Positions 22,511 to 34,019 of a stretch of 64,000 nucleotides of DNA are shown here, piece after piece (position 1 is the stretch's first letter; each line of letters begins with the position of its first letter). This DNA is from Carettochelys insculpta (taxonomy: Eukaryota > Chordata > Testudines > Carettochelyidae): assembly GCF_033958435.1 (NCBI RefSeq), contig NC_134152.1, forward strand, positions 11,270,001 through 11,334,000. The letters are read 5' to 3'. The position numbers were made by a program, and so were the translations under genes. The notes under the pieces are model-generated. The model made no database searches, was not told the DNA's origin, and was given only the letters and a program-made list of their open reading frames with translations.

Positions 22511-23778
22511 GCAGGTTAGCATAAAGCAACTTAAGTTAGGCAAATTAAGAAAACAGACGCTCAGAAGTTAGATGTGTTCCATCATAAGTGCTTGCAGAGA
22601 ATATTATGAGTAAGCTACAGGAAAGAAAAATGAAAAATGAGGTCAAAAATGGCTAAAGTGGGGTGTCTATCACAAGTAACTTGTAATACAAGAAATCTAT
22701 GGCTAGGAAATGTATTTCAAACTGAGCGTAACTAACTATTGATTATGGCTCTCAGTTGAAAACCAGAAAAATCCAACAAGAAGGAGGAATAGGCCTACGA
22801 TGACTTGAAGGCTTACAATTTTCAGTGACAGAATGTTTTAATTTGAAATGGGAGGACTTAGGTCACGTGACAGCTGATAAGCAAGCTGGAGAATGTGGGT
22901 AGCCCTATGTGCTGAAAAGCATGGGCCGGGGCAATACAGGAACAGTGCTCGTGGGGCTACATGAACCCCATTCCAGGGCCAGTCCCTCCTACCAACAACC
23001 ACTAGTGGGGGGTCGTGGGGCCACCTGTCTGATGCCAGCATCAGCAGTCTGTGTGGCACCCTATCTGCACTCGCTGGTAGCAGCAGGGAAGGTGCAGCAA
23101 GGCACTGGCCTCACTAGTCTCCTGCCCTACCTCTGCTGGGAGTGAGAGGCAGGGGCAAAACAAGGGCAGAGTGGGGGAAGAAGAGGCTATCCTGGCCTTC
23201 CTTGGGCTGGGGGAATGGGCATGTAGCTAGTGCCCTCCCCAACCCGTCACCAGCTGCACTCTGCGCATGGGATGGACAAAAGTCTAAGTTAATACAGGTT
23301 GAACCCTCCCAAAACAAAGAATCTGCCAGACCAGTGGGGGTCATTGCTAGCTCCTCTCCTACTGCCAGAGCAGAGCCCTTCAGCTAGGGGCAAACATTGA
23401 CTGAGAAGGAACTGGAGGAGGCACTCAGGGAAAGAGGCAGGCTGGTTACAGAGCCCCAGGACTTGGGGACAGGAGCGCAGCCCCACGAGAGCACATCAAG
23501 CCATTTCCACCAGCTTCAGGGCTGCAATCCTGGCCCCCAACTGTGGGATTCCGCAGCCACCCTGCCTCTTCCCCAAAGTGGCCCCCAACCTCTGCTCCTC
23601 TTCCCCCCGCCCCCCGAGCTTGAGTGTCACAAATGAGCTATTTTCAAGCTCCGGGAGCTCTGAGAGGGTGCGGGTGGAGTTGCTGAGCATGGAGTGCTCC
23701 AGCTCGGGAGCATGTAGGTGCCAGATCACTGCTGTTGCACCTGTATAGTCCAGACTTCTGTAGTCCGGCAATGTGCAC
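22511..23778. other. Unclassified insertion splitting the CR1, with a mariner-like segment
   Basis: Sequence between the two CR1 halves. From 23295 it has CAGGTTGAACCCTCCC, close to the CAGGTTGAACCTCTC terminus of a reptile mariner-type MITE, preceded by TA. It ends near a TAGTCCGGCAATGTG motif also typical of that family. The left 780 bp is unplaced and contains a GC-rich block at 22900-23270. Confidence 0.4.
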
Positions 23779-24465
23779 AATTAATCCCAATCAATATGTT
23801 TATAGAAAATGTACCCTATCAAACTAACTTGATGAGGATACAAGTCTGGTTGACAAAGGTAATGTTGATTTAAAGTACTTGGACTTTTGTGAGGTGTTTA
23901 ACTTTGTATCATGTAGCATTTTTATTAAAAAGAACACTAGAATGATACAAAATTAACACTGCACATACTAAATGGATTAACAGGATTAACATACCTGATA
24001 GATCTCCAACTGTAATTGTGAATGGGGGAATCATCATCAAGCAGGCATGTTTCCAGTGGAACCCTGTAGGGATCAGTTCTTGGCCTACCTGACCTGGAGG
24101 AAAACAAAGGCATCACTGCTAAAGTTTGCAGATGGCATAAAAATTGGGAGAATGGTAAATCCTGAACAGGACAGGAAAGGGATACTGGATAGCTTAGTAA
24201 GATGGACACATGCAAACAATCTGTTTTAATTCAGCCAAATGTAGACACTGCTCCGAATCCTGGCCCTACTTACAGAATGGGAACTCTGAAAACAATTTGG
24301 GAGTCAGCTGAACTTGAGCTACCAGTATGACGTGGTGTGGCCAAGAGTGCTAATACAATCCATATCTGCATAATGGTTAGCAGATAAAGGTATAGGTCAC
24401 TCAACAGGCTAGAAGATGAAGCTAGACAAATAAAATTAGCATAATTAACCATTAGAACAGTTTAC
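23779..24465 (+). mobile_element. CR1 LINE fragment, right part of a split copy
   Basis: Resumes the same CR1 at the block encoding SNxD-like text, then gives the TTACTTGGACTTTTGTGAGG (LDFCKAF) region, a GGGGGAATCATCATCAAGCA stretch, the AAAGTTTGCAGATGGCATAA (KFADD) active-site region and AATTAACCATTAGAACAG near the end. The active-site codons read FADG instead of FADD. The 3' terminus is missing. Confidence 0.7.
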
Positions 24466-24469
24466 GGCT

Positions 24470-25075
24470 TCTGAGGGAATTCTGCACCAATTAAAAACTC
24501 TGCTAACAATATTTAAAATTCTTCAAATTTTATTTCTTAAACGCAATATAATAATATCATGTCATAATACAACAAAAATGATTAGGAGTTTCGAACAGGT
24601 GTGTAATGAGGCCAACTCGTCGCCATGGCACCTCCTGCTAGTCGATGAAGGAATTAGCTCATTTGGGCTCCAGCTCAGAGCCTCCCTCTGGTGGGTGCGT
24701 TGTGTTCTCTCCACACAATCAATTCTCTGGACCCATATTGCTCTCTGTACATCCTCTTCAGAACACTGCCTTGTGACAGTGCCTGCTCTACTAGTCACTT
24801 GTCCCTTTGCAAAAGGCTCAGCAGTCCTGGTCCAATTCAGGGCACCCACCCATGGCCCATTACAGCCTTGGTCTAGCCCCTCCCCTTAGGGCCACTCTGG
24901 TGTGTGGCTAGGTGCCATACAAGGGGGAGGGACTCAGACCCACCCAATGCTATGAATCCTGGCCCTGACCCCCACAACGCCTATACCCTAGAGCCCACCA
25001 CGAGATGCCCCCAACCCAGACAGCTGTACCCTCTCCACTCCCCAGAGCCCAGTCATGGGATGCCCCCCAGCACAG
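24470..25075. other. Repeat-like sequence, family not determined
   Basis: Begins GGGAATTCTGCACCAATTAA with AAAATTCTTCAAATTTTATT, a motif set I associate with a common reptile interspersed repeat but cannot name. A C-rich stretch follows at 24940-25080. No coding evidence. Confidence 0.35.
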
Positions 25076-25080
25076 ACACC

Positions 25081-25351
25081 GGATGTGTCTACACATGCCA
25101 CTTCTTTTTTATGCCATCTGCAAAATTAAGGAAGAATGGGCTTCCAGAAGGAAGGTTTCCTTCCAGAAGATCCCCGCAGGCTGTGCCTCTGCATGTGCAT
25201 TTTGGAGTCCGGAAGAGCTTCTTCCGGATTCTGAATCATGGGGCCATATACTAATGAGGCACAGGAAATTTACATCCCTGCCTCATTAGCATCTTCCGGA
25301 CAGCTCATTACCATGCCCCTTCTGGAAGAAGTGGCATGTGTAGACACAGCC
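25081..25351. mobile_element. Harbinger-type foldback MITE
   Basis: Inverted ends GGATGTGTCTACACATGCCA and its complement with one mismatch, flanked by ACC at 25078-25080 and 25352-25354 (3-bp duplication). The interior has a CTCATTAGCATCTTCCGGA box and TTCCGGA/TCCGGAA inverted motifs. It encodes nothing. Confidence 0.85.
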
Positions 25352-27285
25352 ACCTGCAACCCCAACCCCAGAGACAGTTATGAAACAACTCCCAGCCCAA
25401 ACACCTACCCCACCAATGCCCACAGCCCAGCTGTGGAGTACTCCCTAAGCACCAAGTTTTAACAAAAGAGGGCTTTGGATTTCAGCAGGGCTGTATGTTA
25501 GACATCTTACACTGCTTATATGTTCACTTCAAAAACTAAATTGTGGAATAAATTCAGTTACAAGGTTATGGCACATTAATTTCACATGAATTGTAATACT
25601 GTTATTTAGCAGCATGTGACTGATTACAGAGATGGGAGTAAAAAACAAGGTAAAGGGAAAGAAAGAAATGATATGTAAGAAATCATTAATTTGTGGGTGA
25701 GAGATTTTACCATCAATAAAACCCATCTGAATTCTCATCTTGTGTCCCAGCAGTAATGTAAAGTACCCACAGAGGAAAAGAGAGACAGATAGACAGACAG
25801 ACTGAGCACTCAGTAGGGAAAAGTTGTGAAATGAGTACACAATGAAAATGTCAGCTAGGTATAGGACAAATGCATTTTGGTTTGGATAAAAGCTATCATA
25901 TTGGTATGGACAGTTCTAAATCATGACTGCAGCTGGGAATTCTATGACAAGCGGCAGCAGTTTGGATATGAGTTGGTCTTCAGGAAATTATGGATCAAAG
26001 GCTCTAAAATGTAAGCATTAAGTATGGCTTCTATTGTCCTAGCTCCAGATTTGGTAGACATATGGTATTTTCCAGTCCACTAAATAGGTTTATAGAATTA
26101 TTTTCGATAATAATGTCACCTAATTTTAAAATACATGGCAGTGTCACTCTGCAGTAGCTGTCTCTTGAAATGTCATCATCTACTCTCCCTGTGCAGGGAC
26201 GTAGCCCAGCAGAATCAAGTAGCTGGGCCCTGGGCCCTACCTCTTCTTATCCATGGCCTATCTTGTCCCCAAAGCCTTCCTGGGCAGAGGCACAGACAGC
26301 TACTGTGCAATCCTGCACCAAAAAATGAGCCCCTATATGCAGAGCCTCTCCACAGCTGGACCTCTGTACAATGGATTTCCAGTTCCTTGCAGAGCTCTCT
26401 TCTAACCACAGGATCTGACCTACAGTGCTTACTGGATAAATAACATGCAGAGGCCTGACAACATCATTGTTCTTCAGACAGCCTGAGACAGAAGTTCCAA
26501 AATTAATTATGACATCCTCTAAACTGCACTTCGGCTTAAAAACTTATTTGTGTAATGTAATTTTATTTAGTTTTTTAGATACACAGTGACATTTATGTAG
26601 GTAGTTTTCTTGACTGCAAATTGATAAGATTTTGGGATGAACATGGCGTACACTTTGCTTTTATGAATAGTTTTAGCACTTCGACACAGCAGGGAATATG
26701 GCAGCATAGAGAGGCTGCCATAATAACTCAGGTAGCTGCACATCACCCCATGAATTCCTTTCATGAGACAGATGAAAGGAAGTAAAAAAATCTCTAAGCA
26801 CTTTTCTTTGATGTTGACCCAAAATATTTTATAACCACAATAATGGATTTGAATGGCTGGATATTTCTCTCCCCTTACAACTGTAAATTGTAGACCATAA
26901 GAGTTCTACACCAAAAGATCCTAATAACCCATAGTATTCATAGGTGTCATTTCTGTGAGTGGTGCAGGGCTGGAGCACCTACAGGAAAAATATGGTGGGT
27001 GCTGAGCACCCACCAGCTGCCTGCCCTTCAACCATTGGTGTCCTCACTGATCAACACCTCCTCCTCTCTCCCAGCACTTCCTGCCTATGCAATCAGCTGC
27101 TCCATGGCATGCAGGAAGCACTGGGCGGAGGGGAGAGTGGGGACTGGGTATGCCTGTGGAAGGGGGCAGAACAGGGAAGGAAGAGGTCAAGCAGGTTGGA
27201 CACAGGTCCTGGGGAAAAGCCGGAGGTGGGGGGGATCAAGCCTTGCCCCCCCCCAACACATGAGAAAGTCAGCAGTGCTGCCATT

Positions 27286-27353
27286 ATTTATAGAAGGGCT
27301 CAGCTAGTATGGTGATGTGAATCCAAAAAAGTATATGAATGCCTTGCAACTTT
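27286..27353 (+). repeat. 68-bp direct repeat, copy 1
   Basis: Matches 28076-28143 at 67 of 68 positions; starts ATTTATAGAAGGGCTCA and ends GCCTTGCAACTTT. Flanking bases differ on both sides. Confidence 0.95.
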
Positions 27354-28075
27354 GCAGTGCTTCACTAGCACAAACACATCAATCCTCATAACCTTTCTCC
27401 TGCCTGCGTAGCCCAAGACATCCCAAACAAGAGACATATAAGGATCTGAGGAAGCGAAGTTGGTAACTTTTGATTAGCGCAAAACCACTCTTGTCCTGCT
27501 CCCTTCCCCACCGTTCTCTGAGACCACACCCCTCACTCACTCCTTCCCCCCTCTCTCCACTGGTCACCCCACCCTTATTCACTTTCACTGGGCTGGGGCA
27601 GGAATTTGGGATGGAGGATGTGTGTGAGGGCTCTGGCTGAAGATGTATACTCTGGGGTAGGGCCAGAAATGAGGGGTGCAGGGGGGTGGGGACTGGCTGG
27701 GAGGGTGAGCTCTGTGGGAGGGGATGCAGGCTCTGGGAGGGAGACTGGGTGCAAAAGGGGATTCATTGCTGAGGAAGGGTGTTAAGGGGCAGGACTGGGT
27801 TTGGCTGTGGTGCAGGAGATTGGAGTGTGGGCTCGAACCAGGCAGTGCTTACCTCAGGCAGCTCCCAGAAACAGCTGGCATATCCAGCTCCTAGGTGAAG
27901 GGGCCAGGATGCTCTCTACTACTGCCACCTCCTGCAGGTGCTGTGGTTCCCAGCCAATGGGAGCTATGGAGTCGATGCTCAGGGAACAGGCAGTGTGTGG
28001 ACCCCTGTCCAACCCTGCACCTAGAAGCCGCAGGACTTCTAAATGTCTTACAAGGGGTCTCACCTTTCAACCTCT

Positions 28076-28143
28076 ATTTATAGAAGGGCTCAACTAGTAT
28101 GGTGATGTGAATCCAAAAAAGTATATGAATGCCTTGCAACTTT
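28076..28143 (+). repeat. 68-bp direct repeat, copy 2
   Basis: One base differs from copy 1 (CAACTAG versus CAGCTAG). The 790-bp spacing and one-base divergence suggest a recent event. Confidence 0.95.
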
Positions 28144-28535
28144 CCGTTCCCTAGCCCTGTGCCTGGAGCTCGGGTCATGCCACTGGCCCCACTCTCAAGG
28201 CCTCATAGCCAAGATTCCACTCCTTGGTCCCATGCCTCAGGGCCTGGCTGCTGATCCTGGTACATGCTCCAGCCCTGCTCCTGGGGCTCTGGTGCTTCTC
28301 TGTTCATGCTGGCCCTGTGCCTTCCCTCCCCCAGTCCTGAAGCCCATTAGTCCTGTCCAGGTTCATCCCCTCCTTCCAGCCCCTCCCCTAGTGCGTGGGG
28401 AGCATGACCAGGAGTGAGGAGGGGCATAAGGTAGAAGGTAAAAGCTGCTTTCAGTGCTAGAGTTGCCAAGCACTTGATTGTGGACTGGACTGCCCAGAAG
28501 AGGCAGCCTGGCAGCACTGCTCACTGGGCCACGAT

Positions 28536-28936
28536 GGCTGTGTCTACACAAGCCCCTTCCTTTCAAAAGGGGCATGTTAATGAGTGGGATTGAAAGATGC
28601 TAATGAGGCGCTGCATGCTTCATTAGCATAACGGCAGCCACAGCAATTCAAAAGCATGGCTTTGGGAATCATGTGCCGCCCATGGAGACGGGACCTTCCA
28701 AAACGACCCCACCAGTTTTCAAAAGCCCTTCTTTCTAACACCAGATAGGAAGAAGGGGCTTTCAAAAACCAAGGGGGTCCCGTTCAAAAAGTGCACACAG
28801 TTCAAAAAGCTGCACTTTCAAATCGCTGTGGCCGTCATTATGCTAATTCATATTCATTGCAGCACCTCATCAGCATCTTTTGAACCCGCCCATTAACATG
28901 CCCCTTTCGAAAGCAAGGGGCTGATGTAGACACAGC
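28536..28936. mobile_element. Harbinger-type MITE
   Basis: Left end GGCTGTGTCTACACAAGCCC, right end complementary with one extra base (GGGGCTGATGTAGACACAGC). Inner boxes GATGCTAATGAGGCGCTGCA and TTCATTAGCATAACGGC are shared with the MITEs at 52160-52385 and 57840-58118. Flanking triplets do not match cleanly. Confidence 0.75.
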
Positions 28937-28999
28937 TTGGGAGTCTGGTCAGCGGGACTAAGGCAGGGTCCCCACGCACACCAGCTCTGCAAGGCTCCT

Positions 29000-29890
29000 G
29001 GGTCAAGGAAGCTGTGTACGCACCCCGCCCCCTTGGTGGAAAATGGTTCCTAACGGCTGGGAACCGGAACCAATGGGAGTTGCAGTGGTGGTGCCCAGCG
29101 CTGCGGCCAACGTCACTATGAGGAACCTCCCCACCCCGCTAGGAGCTGCAGGGACCTCCCTCAGGACTGGACAACTGGGCTCTGCTTTGTACTACTATAA
29201 CATTGGCTGCCCTATGCCGGCCACTTAAAGGTGCACAGCTCACCCCGCCCCCTACCGCGAGGGCTCCTGGGTAAGCAGGAGCAACGAAAACAGCAACCCC
29301 GCAGCATCCGGATCCCTGCAGCTTCCCTCTGATCTTCTCTGTCCCGGCTGACATCAGTGGGACGTAGCGTGATGACGTTGTGCTCAAGCTGAGGCTGCTG
29401 GAGGCGGCCCAGTTAGCCCGTCGGGCGCGGGAGTTGAGCACCGGGTAGGCCTGCCCGGCAGCCCACCTGGCCGACCCCGCCCCTATGCCGGACCCTCCAG
29501 CAGCTCGGTGGCCGGCCCCGGGGCCTGGGGACAGTGTGGCGGGGGAGGGGCTTGTCTGTCAGACTCGAGCAGCCGCCGCTCCGCGGGACGGGGCTGTGAG
29601 CGAGCCCCTGCCCGGCTGCTCTGGGACAGGTGTGTGACCGCCCGCAGGGCCCGCCGCTGGGACGGGACGGGACGGGACGGGACGCGAAGGGGAGACCTGG
29701 AGCCAGGCGGTTCGCCACCTCGGGCGTCCGGCGTGATAGCACCACGAACCGCCCGTGCCCGCCGAGGTGCTGGGAGGGTGGAGGGTGGAGGGGCCCTGCT
29801 TTTCAGTGCGGCTGGCGAGGAAACATCGGTCTGTGGCCTTTGTCGTCTTGTCAGCGACGGGGCGCGACTCCAGTTACTGCAGCCGGCCTT
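29000..29890 (+). promoter_or_regulatory. METTL22: CpG-rich probable METTL22 promoter and untranslated first exon
   Basis: CpG is frequent from about 29040 to 29890, against strong CpG depletion in the flanking sequence. Two GC-box cores CCCCGCCCC lie at 29243-29251 and 29475-29483, and a TGACGTTG half-CRE-like motif lies near 29373. There is no TATA box, as is usual for housekeeping genes. The first coding exon of METTL22 is 7 kb downstream and starts with 16 nt of untranslated sequence after an acceptor, so an untranslated exon must lie upstream. A CAG/GTGTGT donor at 29629/29630 is a good candidate for its end. Transcription start and exon borders are inferred, not seen. Confidence 0.65.
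29661..29684. repeat. (GACGG)n short tandem
   Basis: Four to five GACGG units in the CpG island. Confidence 0.9.
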
Positions 29891-29903
29891 TGGGCTTGGC
29901 TAG

Positions 29904-29926
29904 GTATATATATATATATATATATT
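29904..29926. repeat. (TA)n microsatellite
   Basis: About eleven TA units at the downstream border of the CpG-rich block. Confidence 0.9.
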
Positions 29927-30466
29927 TCCCCCAGAAAACCCCCTTTGTTCTCAGGAAAAACTTTGTTCTTGGGAGGAAAAACCTTTTGTGTCCACGCTGC
30001 CATTGACGTCTGCTGAGTCCCTCCCTTTCAACTTGGAAATTGACTCTGTGTGTACAAAGAAGAGGTAATTGGCCTCCAGGGACGCATGCCATCATTGCTC
30101 TTGTTTTGAAATTGGGCTCGTTGGCATGAGCACCCCATCTCAAAATGCTCTTGCTGTGTGAACAGTGTTTTCAGAAATAATTTATTTTGGTGTTAGAACA
30201 GAGAAACAAGTTATTTCTGAAAAATCCAGCAATGTAGACATAGCGTTACCACCTAATTCTTTTTAATGGCCTGTTGCTCCTTTGCCTGAAGCATTGAGAA
30301 ACCAGTGGGTGGGAATGCCCAAAATGCAGCATTTGCATCCAAGTTCTGAAGCATAGCTTGTAGTTGTCTTTTGTTTAGGTTTTGTCATTGCTAGGGAATT
30401 TTACAGCCCCTGCCAAAATAAAAATAAATTATTAGTAAAATGAAAGTAGGATATTACAAAGATATG

Positions 30467-30665
30467 GTGTTTCTCTAGTATTGGAGAGAGAGCCGATTTA
30501 GTCTGTATCTTCAAAAACACCAAGAAGTTCTGTGGCACTTTATAAACTAACAGATATTTTGGAGTATAAGCGTTTGTGGGGAGAGACCCACTGATAAAGC
30601 TTTGCCCACAAAAGCTTATTCTCCAAAGTATCTGTTAGTTTATAAGGTGCTACAGGCCTTCTTGG
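30467..30665 (+). mobile_element. SINE-like foldback element
   Basis: Head TTTAGTCTGTATCTTC, then inverted arms GTTTATAAACTAACAGATA-like and its complement around a GGGAGAGACCCACTG loop. Same design as 63081-63281, with plus orientation. The flanking TTTCTCTAGTATT and TTTTCTAATATT may be a decayed duplication. Confidence 0.7.
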
Positions 30666-31049
30666 TGTTTTTCTAATATTTAGTTTCCCATTTTGACTAT
30701 TTTTTTTCTTTTGTCTAATAATTTTATCACTGGTGGTAGCCATTCAGACTGAAATATCCTTTTGTGTGTATTAATCAACCAGTGGTTCACACACTACTGT
30801 GACTTTTTTTAAAAAAAACCAAGTCATTTAACTATATTTCAGTTTCTCAGCAAATTGCTTTTGCTTACAAATACAGCTATGTGAGCTGCTGCTAATTGTA
30901 AATTAGTAAAAGTAAACAGGAAAATAATTTATCATGTATTTGTAAGGATTACCCTAGTTCACATCTAGGGAGAAGCTAAGTCAGCACATGGCCTGTATAT
31001 TAAAAATGCCAGAATAAGAGTGAGTTAAAATGAAAGTCATATAGACTTA

Positions 31050-31360
31050 GGATACATCTTCACTACAGGAAAGATCAACCCTGCTGCCGTCAATCTTCTG
31101 GAGTTTGACTTAGTGCTCCTAGTAGGAACACGCTAAATTGAACTCAGAGGTTGCCTGTGTTGGCACCAGTTACTTCAGCCTCTCGTTATAAGTAAGGGAA
31201 GTCAGCGCGATGGTTCATCTGCATGATGGTTCATCCCTGTTGACCTTCCTTAGTTGAGATGGTGTCAACGCCATTAAGGCATGTCAACTCCAACTTCACA
31301 ATTAATGTAGCTGGAATTGTGTACCTTAATTTAACATTCTGCTGTAGTGTAGACCTGCCC
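31050..31360. mobile_element. MITE-like DNA element
   Basis: Ends GGATACATCTTCACTACAGG and, on the other strand, GGGCAGGTCTACACTACAGC form an imperfect inverted pair of the TGTCTACACTACA type. No coding content. Confidence 0.6.
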
Positions 31361-32133
31361 AAAGTGAGGTAGAAAGGTGCTCAAGAAGAGATTACGCTTT
31401 ATTTTTTGTTCTGTGACATCAAAATAGTTGTTCTTTTCTCAACATTTCTATATCAGAATAGTGACACGCTTTTCTAGTCAGGAAACATTATGCCTCATTT
31501 AAAACAAATAAGTCTAAATTTAATCTTACTTTTCATGGAGAGAAAGTATACACACCTTACCAGAAAAGCACATACAGGAGTTTGTGCCTCATTTCGTAGA
31601 GAAGGGCATCAGGCAACTGAGCTGTTGTGAAGAAAGTGGGGGATTATTTGAACTTTAAAGGACCAACCAGTAGTGGATCTCTTCAGTGGCCTATCTCAGT
31701 CATGATAGTCATCTCTCTGTGAAGGAACTACAGCATGGCTATATGATGTGCACTGGAGTGGAAAGTTGACAGTAGCTTCACCACAAGTTATGGGCCACCT
31801 GGTGTGTATCTTGTTTTTAATTCATCCTGATGTCATGTTTCTCATCAGAAATGCATTCAAATGGGAAAACAGGATTTTTTCATTCCATTTTTTTCTCTTT
31901 GTCACCTCCTTCCACTAGAATGTATCCCTTCTCTGTGAAGAGAGAGGAAGCTTCTTTAAGAGTCAGGATAGGCAAGGGGAATTTCGCTCGCTTGAGAGCA
32001 TGCATAGAAGCCAAAACTGTATCTGAAATAGCTTATAGTGCTTGCCTTATTTGTTATAGATACCAAAGGCTATGTACTTTTGATTCCTTCCACATTCAAC
32101 AACTTACCACACTTTTTCTAGGTTATTTTCTAC

Positions 32134-33134
32134 TAGGGATGTAAAATCAAGTCCAGCCCCCTGCCCCAATGGCAGGACCAACTACTATCTAAACCATCCC
32201 TGACAGACATCTGTCTAACTTGTTCTTAGATATCTCCAGCGATGGAGATTCCACAACCTCCCTTGGCAATTTATTCCACTGTTTGACTGCCCTGACAGTT
32301 AGGTTGGACATTAGGAAAAAGTTCCTAACTGTCAGGGTAGTCAAACAGTGGAATAAATTGCCAAGGGAGGTTGTGGAATCTCCATCGCTGGAGATATTTA
32401 AGAACAGGTTAGGTAGACATCTATCAGGGATGGTTTAGATAGTACTTGGCCCTGCCATTGGGACAGGGGTCTGGACTCGATGGCCTCTCAAGGTCCCTTC
32501 CAGTCCCAGTGTTCTATGATTCTATGTAAAATCTTGTTTAATTGGTTAACCAGTTAAATGCTAGGTTTAGCTGGTTAACTGATTAAAATGGGTTGGGGCT
32601 GGGGGGATGTGATTCCTGCCCAGCTGGCTTGGAGTGCTTCCTTCCCCCACCCACTGAGGACTGGGGCTGCTGTGGCCAGGCTGGAGCACCACCCCACTCA
32701 TGGCATTCTGGGGATGGGGTTGCCCTGGCTTGCCTGGAGTGTCCAAGCCTGCATTGCTGATGCTGGAACAGCCCCCATCCACAGCAGCCCAGCTGGAAGT
32801 GCCTTGGGCAGGGGTTCTCTGGCCTGGTCAGATCAGCCCCTGCCCATGGCAGCCGTGAGTGGGCAGGGGCATTCCCATCTCAGCTGGAGCAGCCTGTGTC
32901 CATGGCAGGGGGCCCACTCCAGCTGGGCTGGGCTCTAGCAGTCACCCCAGCTGCTCCTTCCTCCTGGGGGCTGCTGTGGATGGGGCTGCTCCACAGCTGG
33001 AGTGCCCCCACCTGTGGTGGCCCAGCTGGGCTGGAGCAACCCCCTCTACGTGTTGTGCGGAAGGCTGTTCTAGCCCATGCAGTTAACCATAACCAGTAAA
33101 CCTAAATGGATGAGTCTAACGTTTAACATCCCTA
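32134..33134. mobile_element. hAT-type element with TAGGGATGT ends, host of an inverted CR1 pair
   Basis: The left end TAGGGATGTAAAATC and the right end AACGTTTAACATCCCTA are inverted. Flanks are TTTTCTAC (32126-32133) and GGTTCTAC (33135-33142), an 8-bp duplication with two changes. Inner GGTTAACCAGTTAAA and AACCATAACCAGTAAACC boxes are symmetrical, as in this family. The GC-rich middle (32590-33060) is non-coding. Its left arm is opened by a CR1 insertion at 32149-32525. Confidence 0.7.
32149..32525. mobile_element. Inverted pair of CR1 3' ends (hairpin insertion)
   Basis: The first arm (32149-32302) is CR1 3' sequence on the minus strand, without the terminal ATTCTATG. The second arm (32303-32525) is the same CR1 region on the plus strand, complete to TATGATTCTATG. 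The arms overlap over about 150 bp around a spacer of some 22 bp. The insertion is flanked by ATGTAAAATC at 32139-32148 and 32524-32533, with GTAAAATC the likely duplicated target. Confidence 0.85.
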
Positions 33135-33142
33135 GGTTCTAC

Positions 33143-33704
33143 ATACCAACCTTTCTATGCTGATTCAGATACAATACTAGATTAGAAAAGACTCTCTATA
33201 AAATGTATTATAGGAAAGTGGACAGAAGACTCCATTTAAAAAAAACAAACAAACAAAAAAAAAAAACCCACATAGCTGACGTCTGTATTTGTCTATCCAC
33301 AGGATCCCAGCTAAGGTTCAATATTATCATGTAAGTGAAACAGAATTTTTTAAATATTAGAAGATATTTTCATAATGAGGGGTTATTTCCTATTAATTTA
33401 TGTATTTGCCTCAGTAGAAGGAGCATGGTTTAGCTGTTGATATTAGTGCTCCTAAGCACATACGACTAGAATGACTGTAACTAATATTTTAAAAAGCTTT
33501 GTGCTCTCTAATTCTGAAGCTGCTGGTTAGAAAATCAGATTTGTAGATATCAGTGTGCATTGTAGAGTGTTGACTGATGTCAAGTATTGAGGTTTACTTC
33601 GTTCTTGTAATGTAACACTTAGACTCACTGGCCAGACCTTTCAAAAATGAGTGGTGATTTTGGGTACCCAAAATTAAATGCATTAAAATTGCTAGATTTT
33701 GTTT

Positions 33705-33738
<34 letters not shown>

Positions 33739-34010
33739 AAAGTGCTGAGCACCTACCCTTTAATAATCAGGCCTTAATGCTAGTCACTAAAGGACATTGG
33801 TCATATTGAAAACCTTGATCTCTGTATACATGTACCATGGTAAAGACCTGTTTGTGCTTTCAAAATGTGACATGCTGTTTTTTGAACAACAAACAACACT
33901 TCCCTTTTCAGTTGCAAGATTTGTGCCAATCCTGTTTAAAAACAGAACAAAACATATCACAAGTTTTTATAGGTCCTGACAGCCCACTGAAACCTCAGTT
34001 ATGTAGTGGA
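33143..34010. other. METTL22 first intron, middle part
   Basis: AT-rich intronic sequence with a 31-T run; nothing else recognised. Confidence 0.55.
33707..33737. repeat. Poly(T) run
   Basis: Thirty-one consecutive T residues. Confidence 0.95.
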
Positions 34011-34019
34011 CAGAATTAA

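Larger units (their letters stand above)
25355..28535. other. Intergenic, with a pair of direct repeats; no gene recognised
   Basis: Mostly AT-rich up to 26940. A GC-richer segment follows, with two 68-bp near-identical repeats listed separately. The frames here are short and unsupported. Confidence 0.45.
29930..32133. other. METTL22 first intron, 5' part
   Basis: Intronic by position. Contains a SINE at 30467-30665 and a MITE-like element at 31050-31360; the remainder is unplaced AT-rich sequence. Confidence 0.6.

Noticed and set aside
24562..24889. Opposing 95- and 103-aa frames
   Set aside because: No domain resemblance and no splice signals; overlap on both strands argues for chance.
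29413..30016. Overlapping frames up to 131 aa across the CpG island
   Set aside because: GC-rich sequence lengthens frames by chance; none resembles a protein, and the region is best explained as promoter and UTR.
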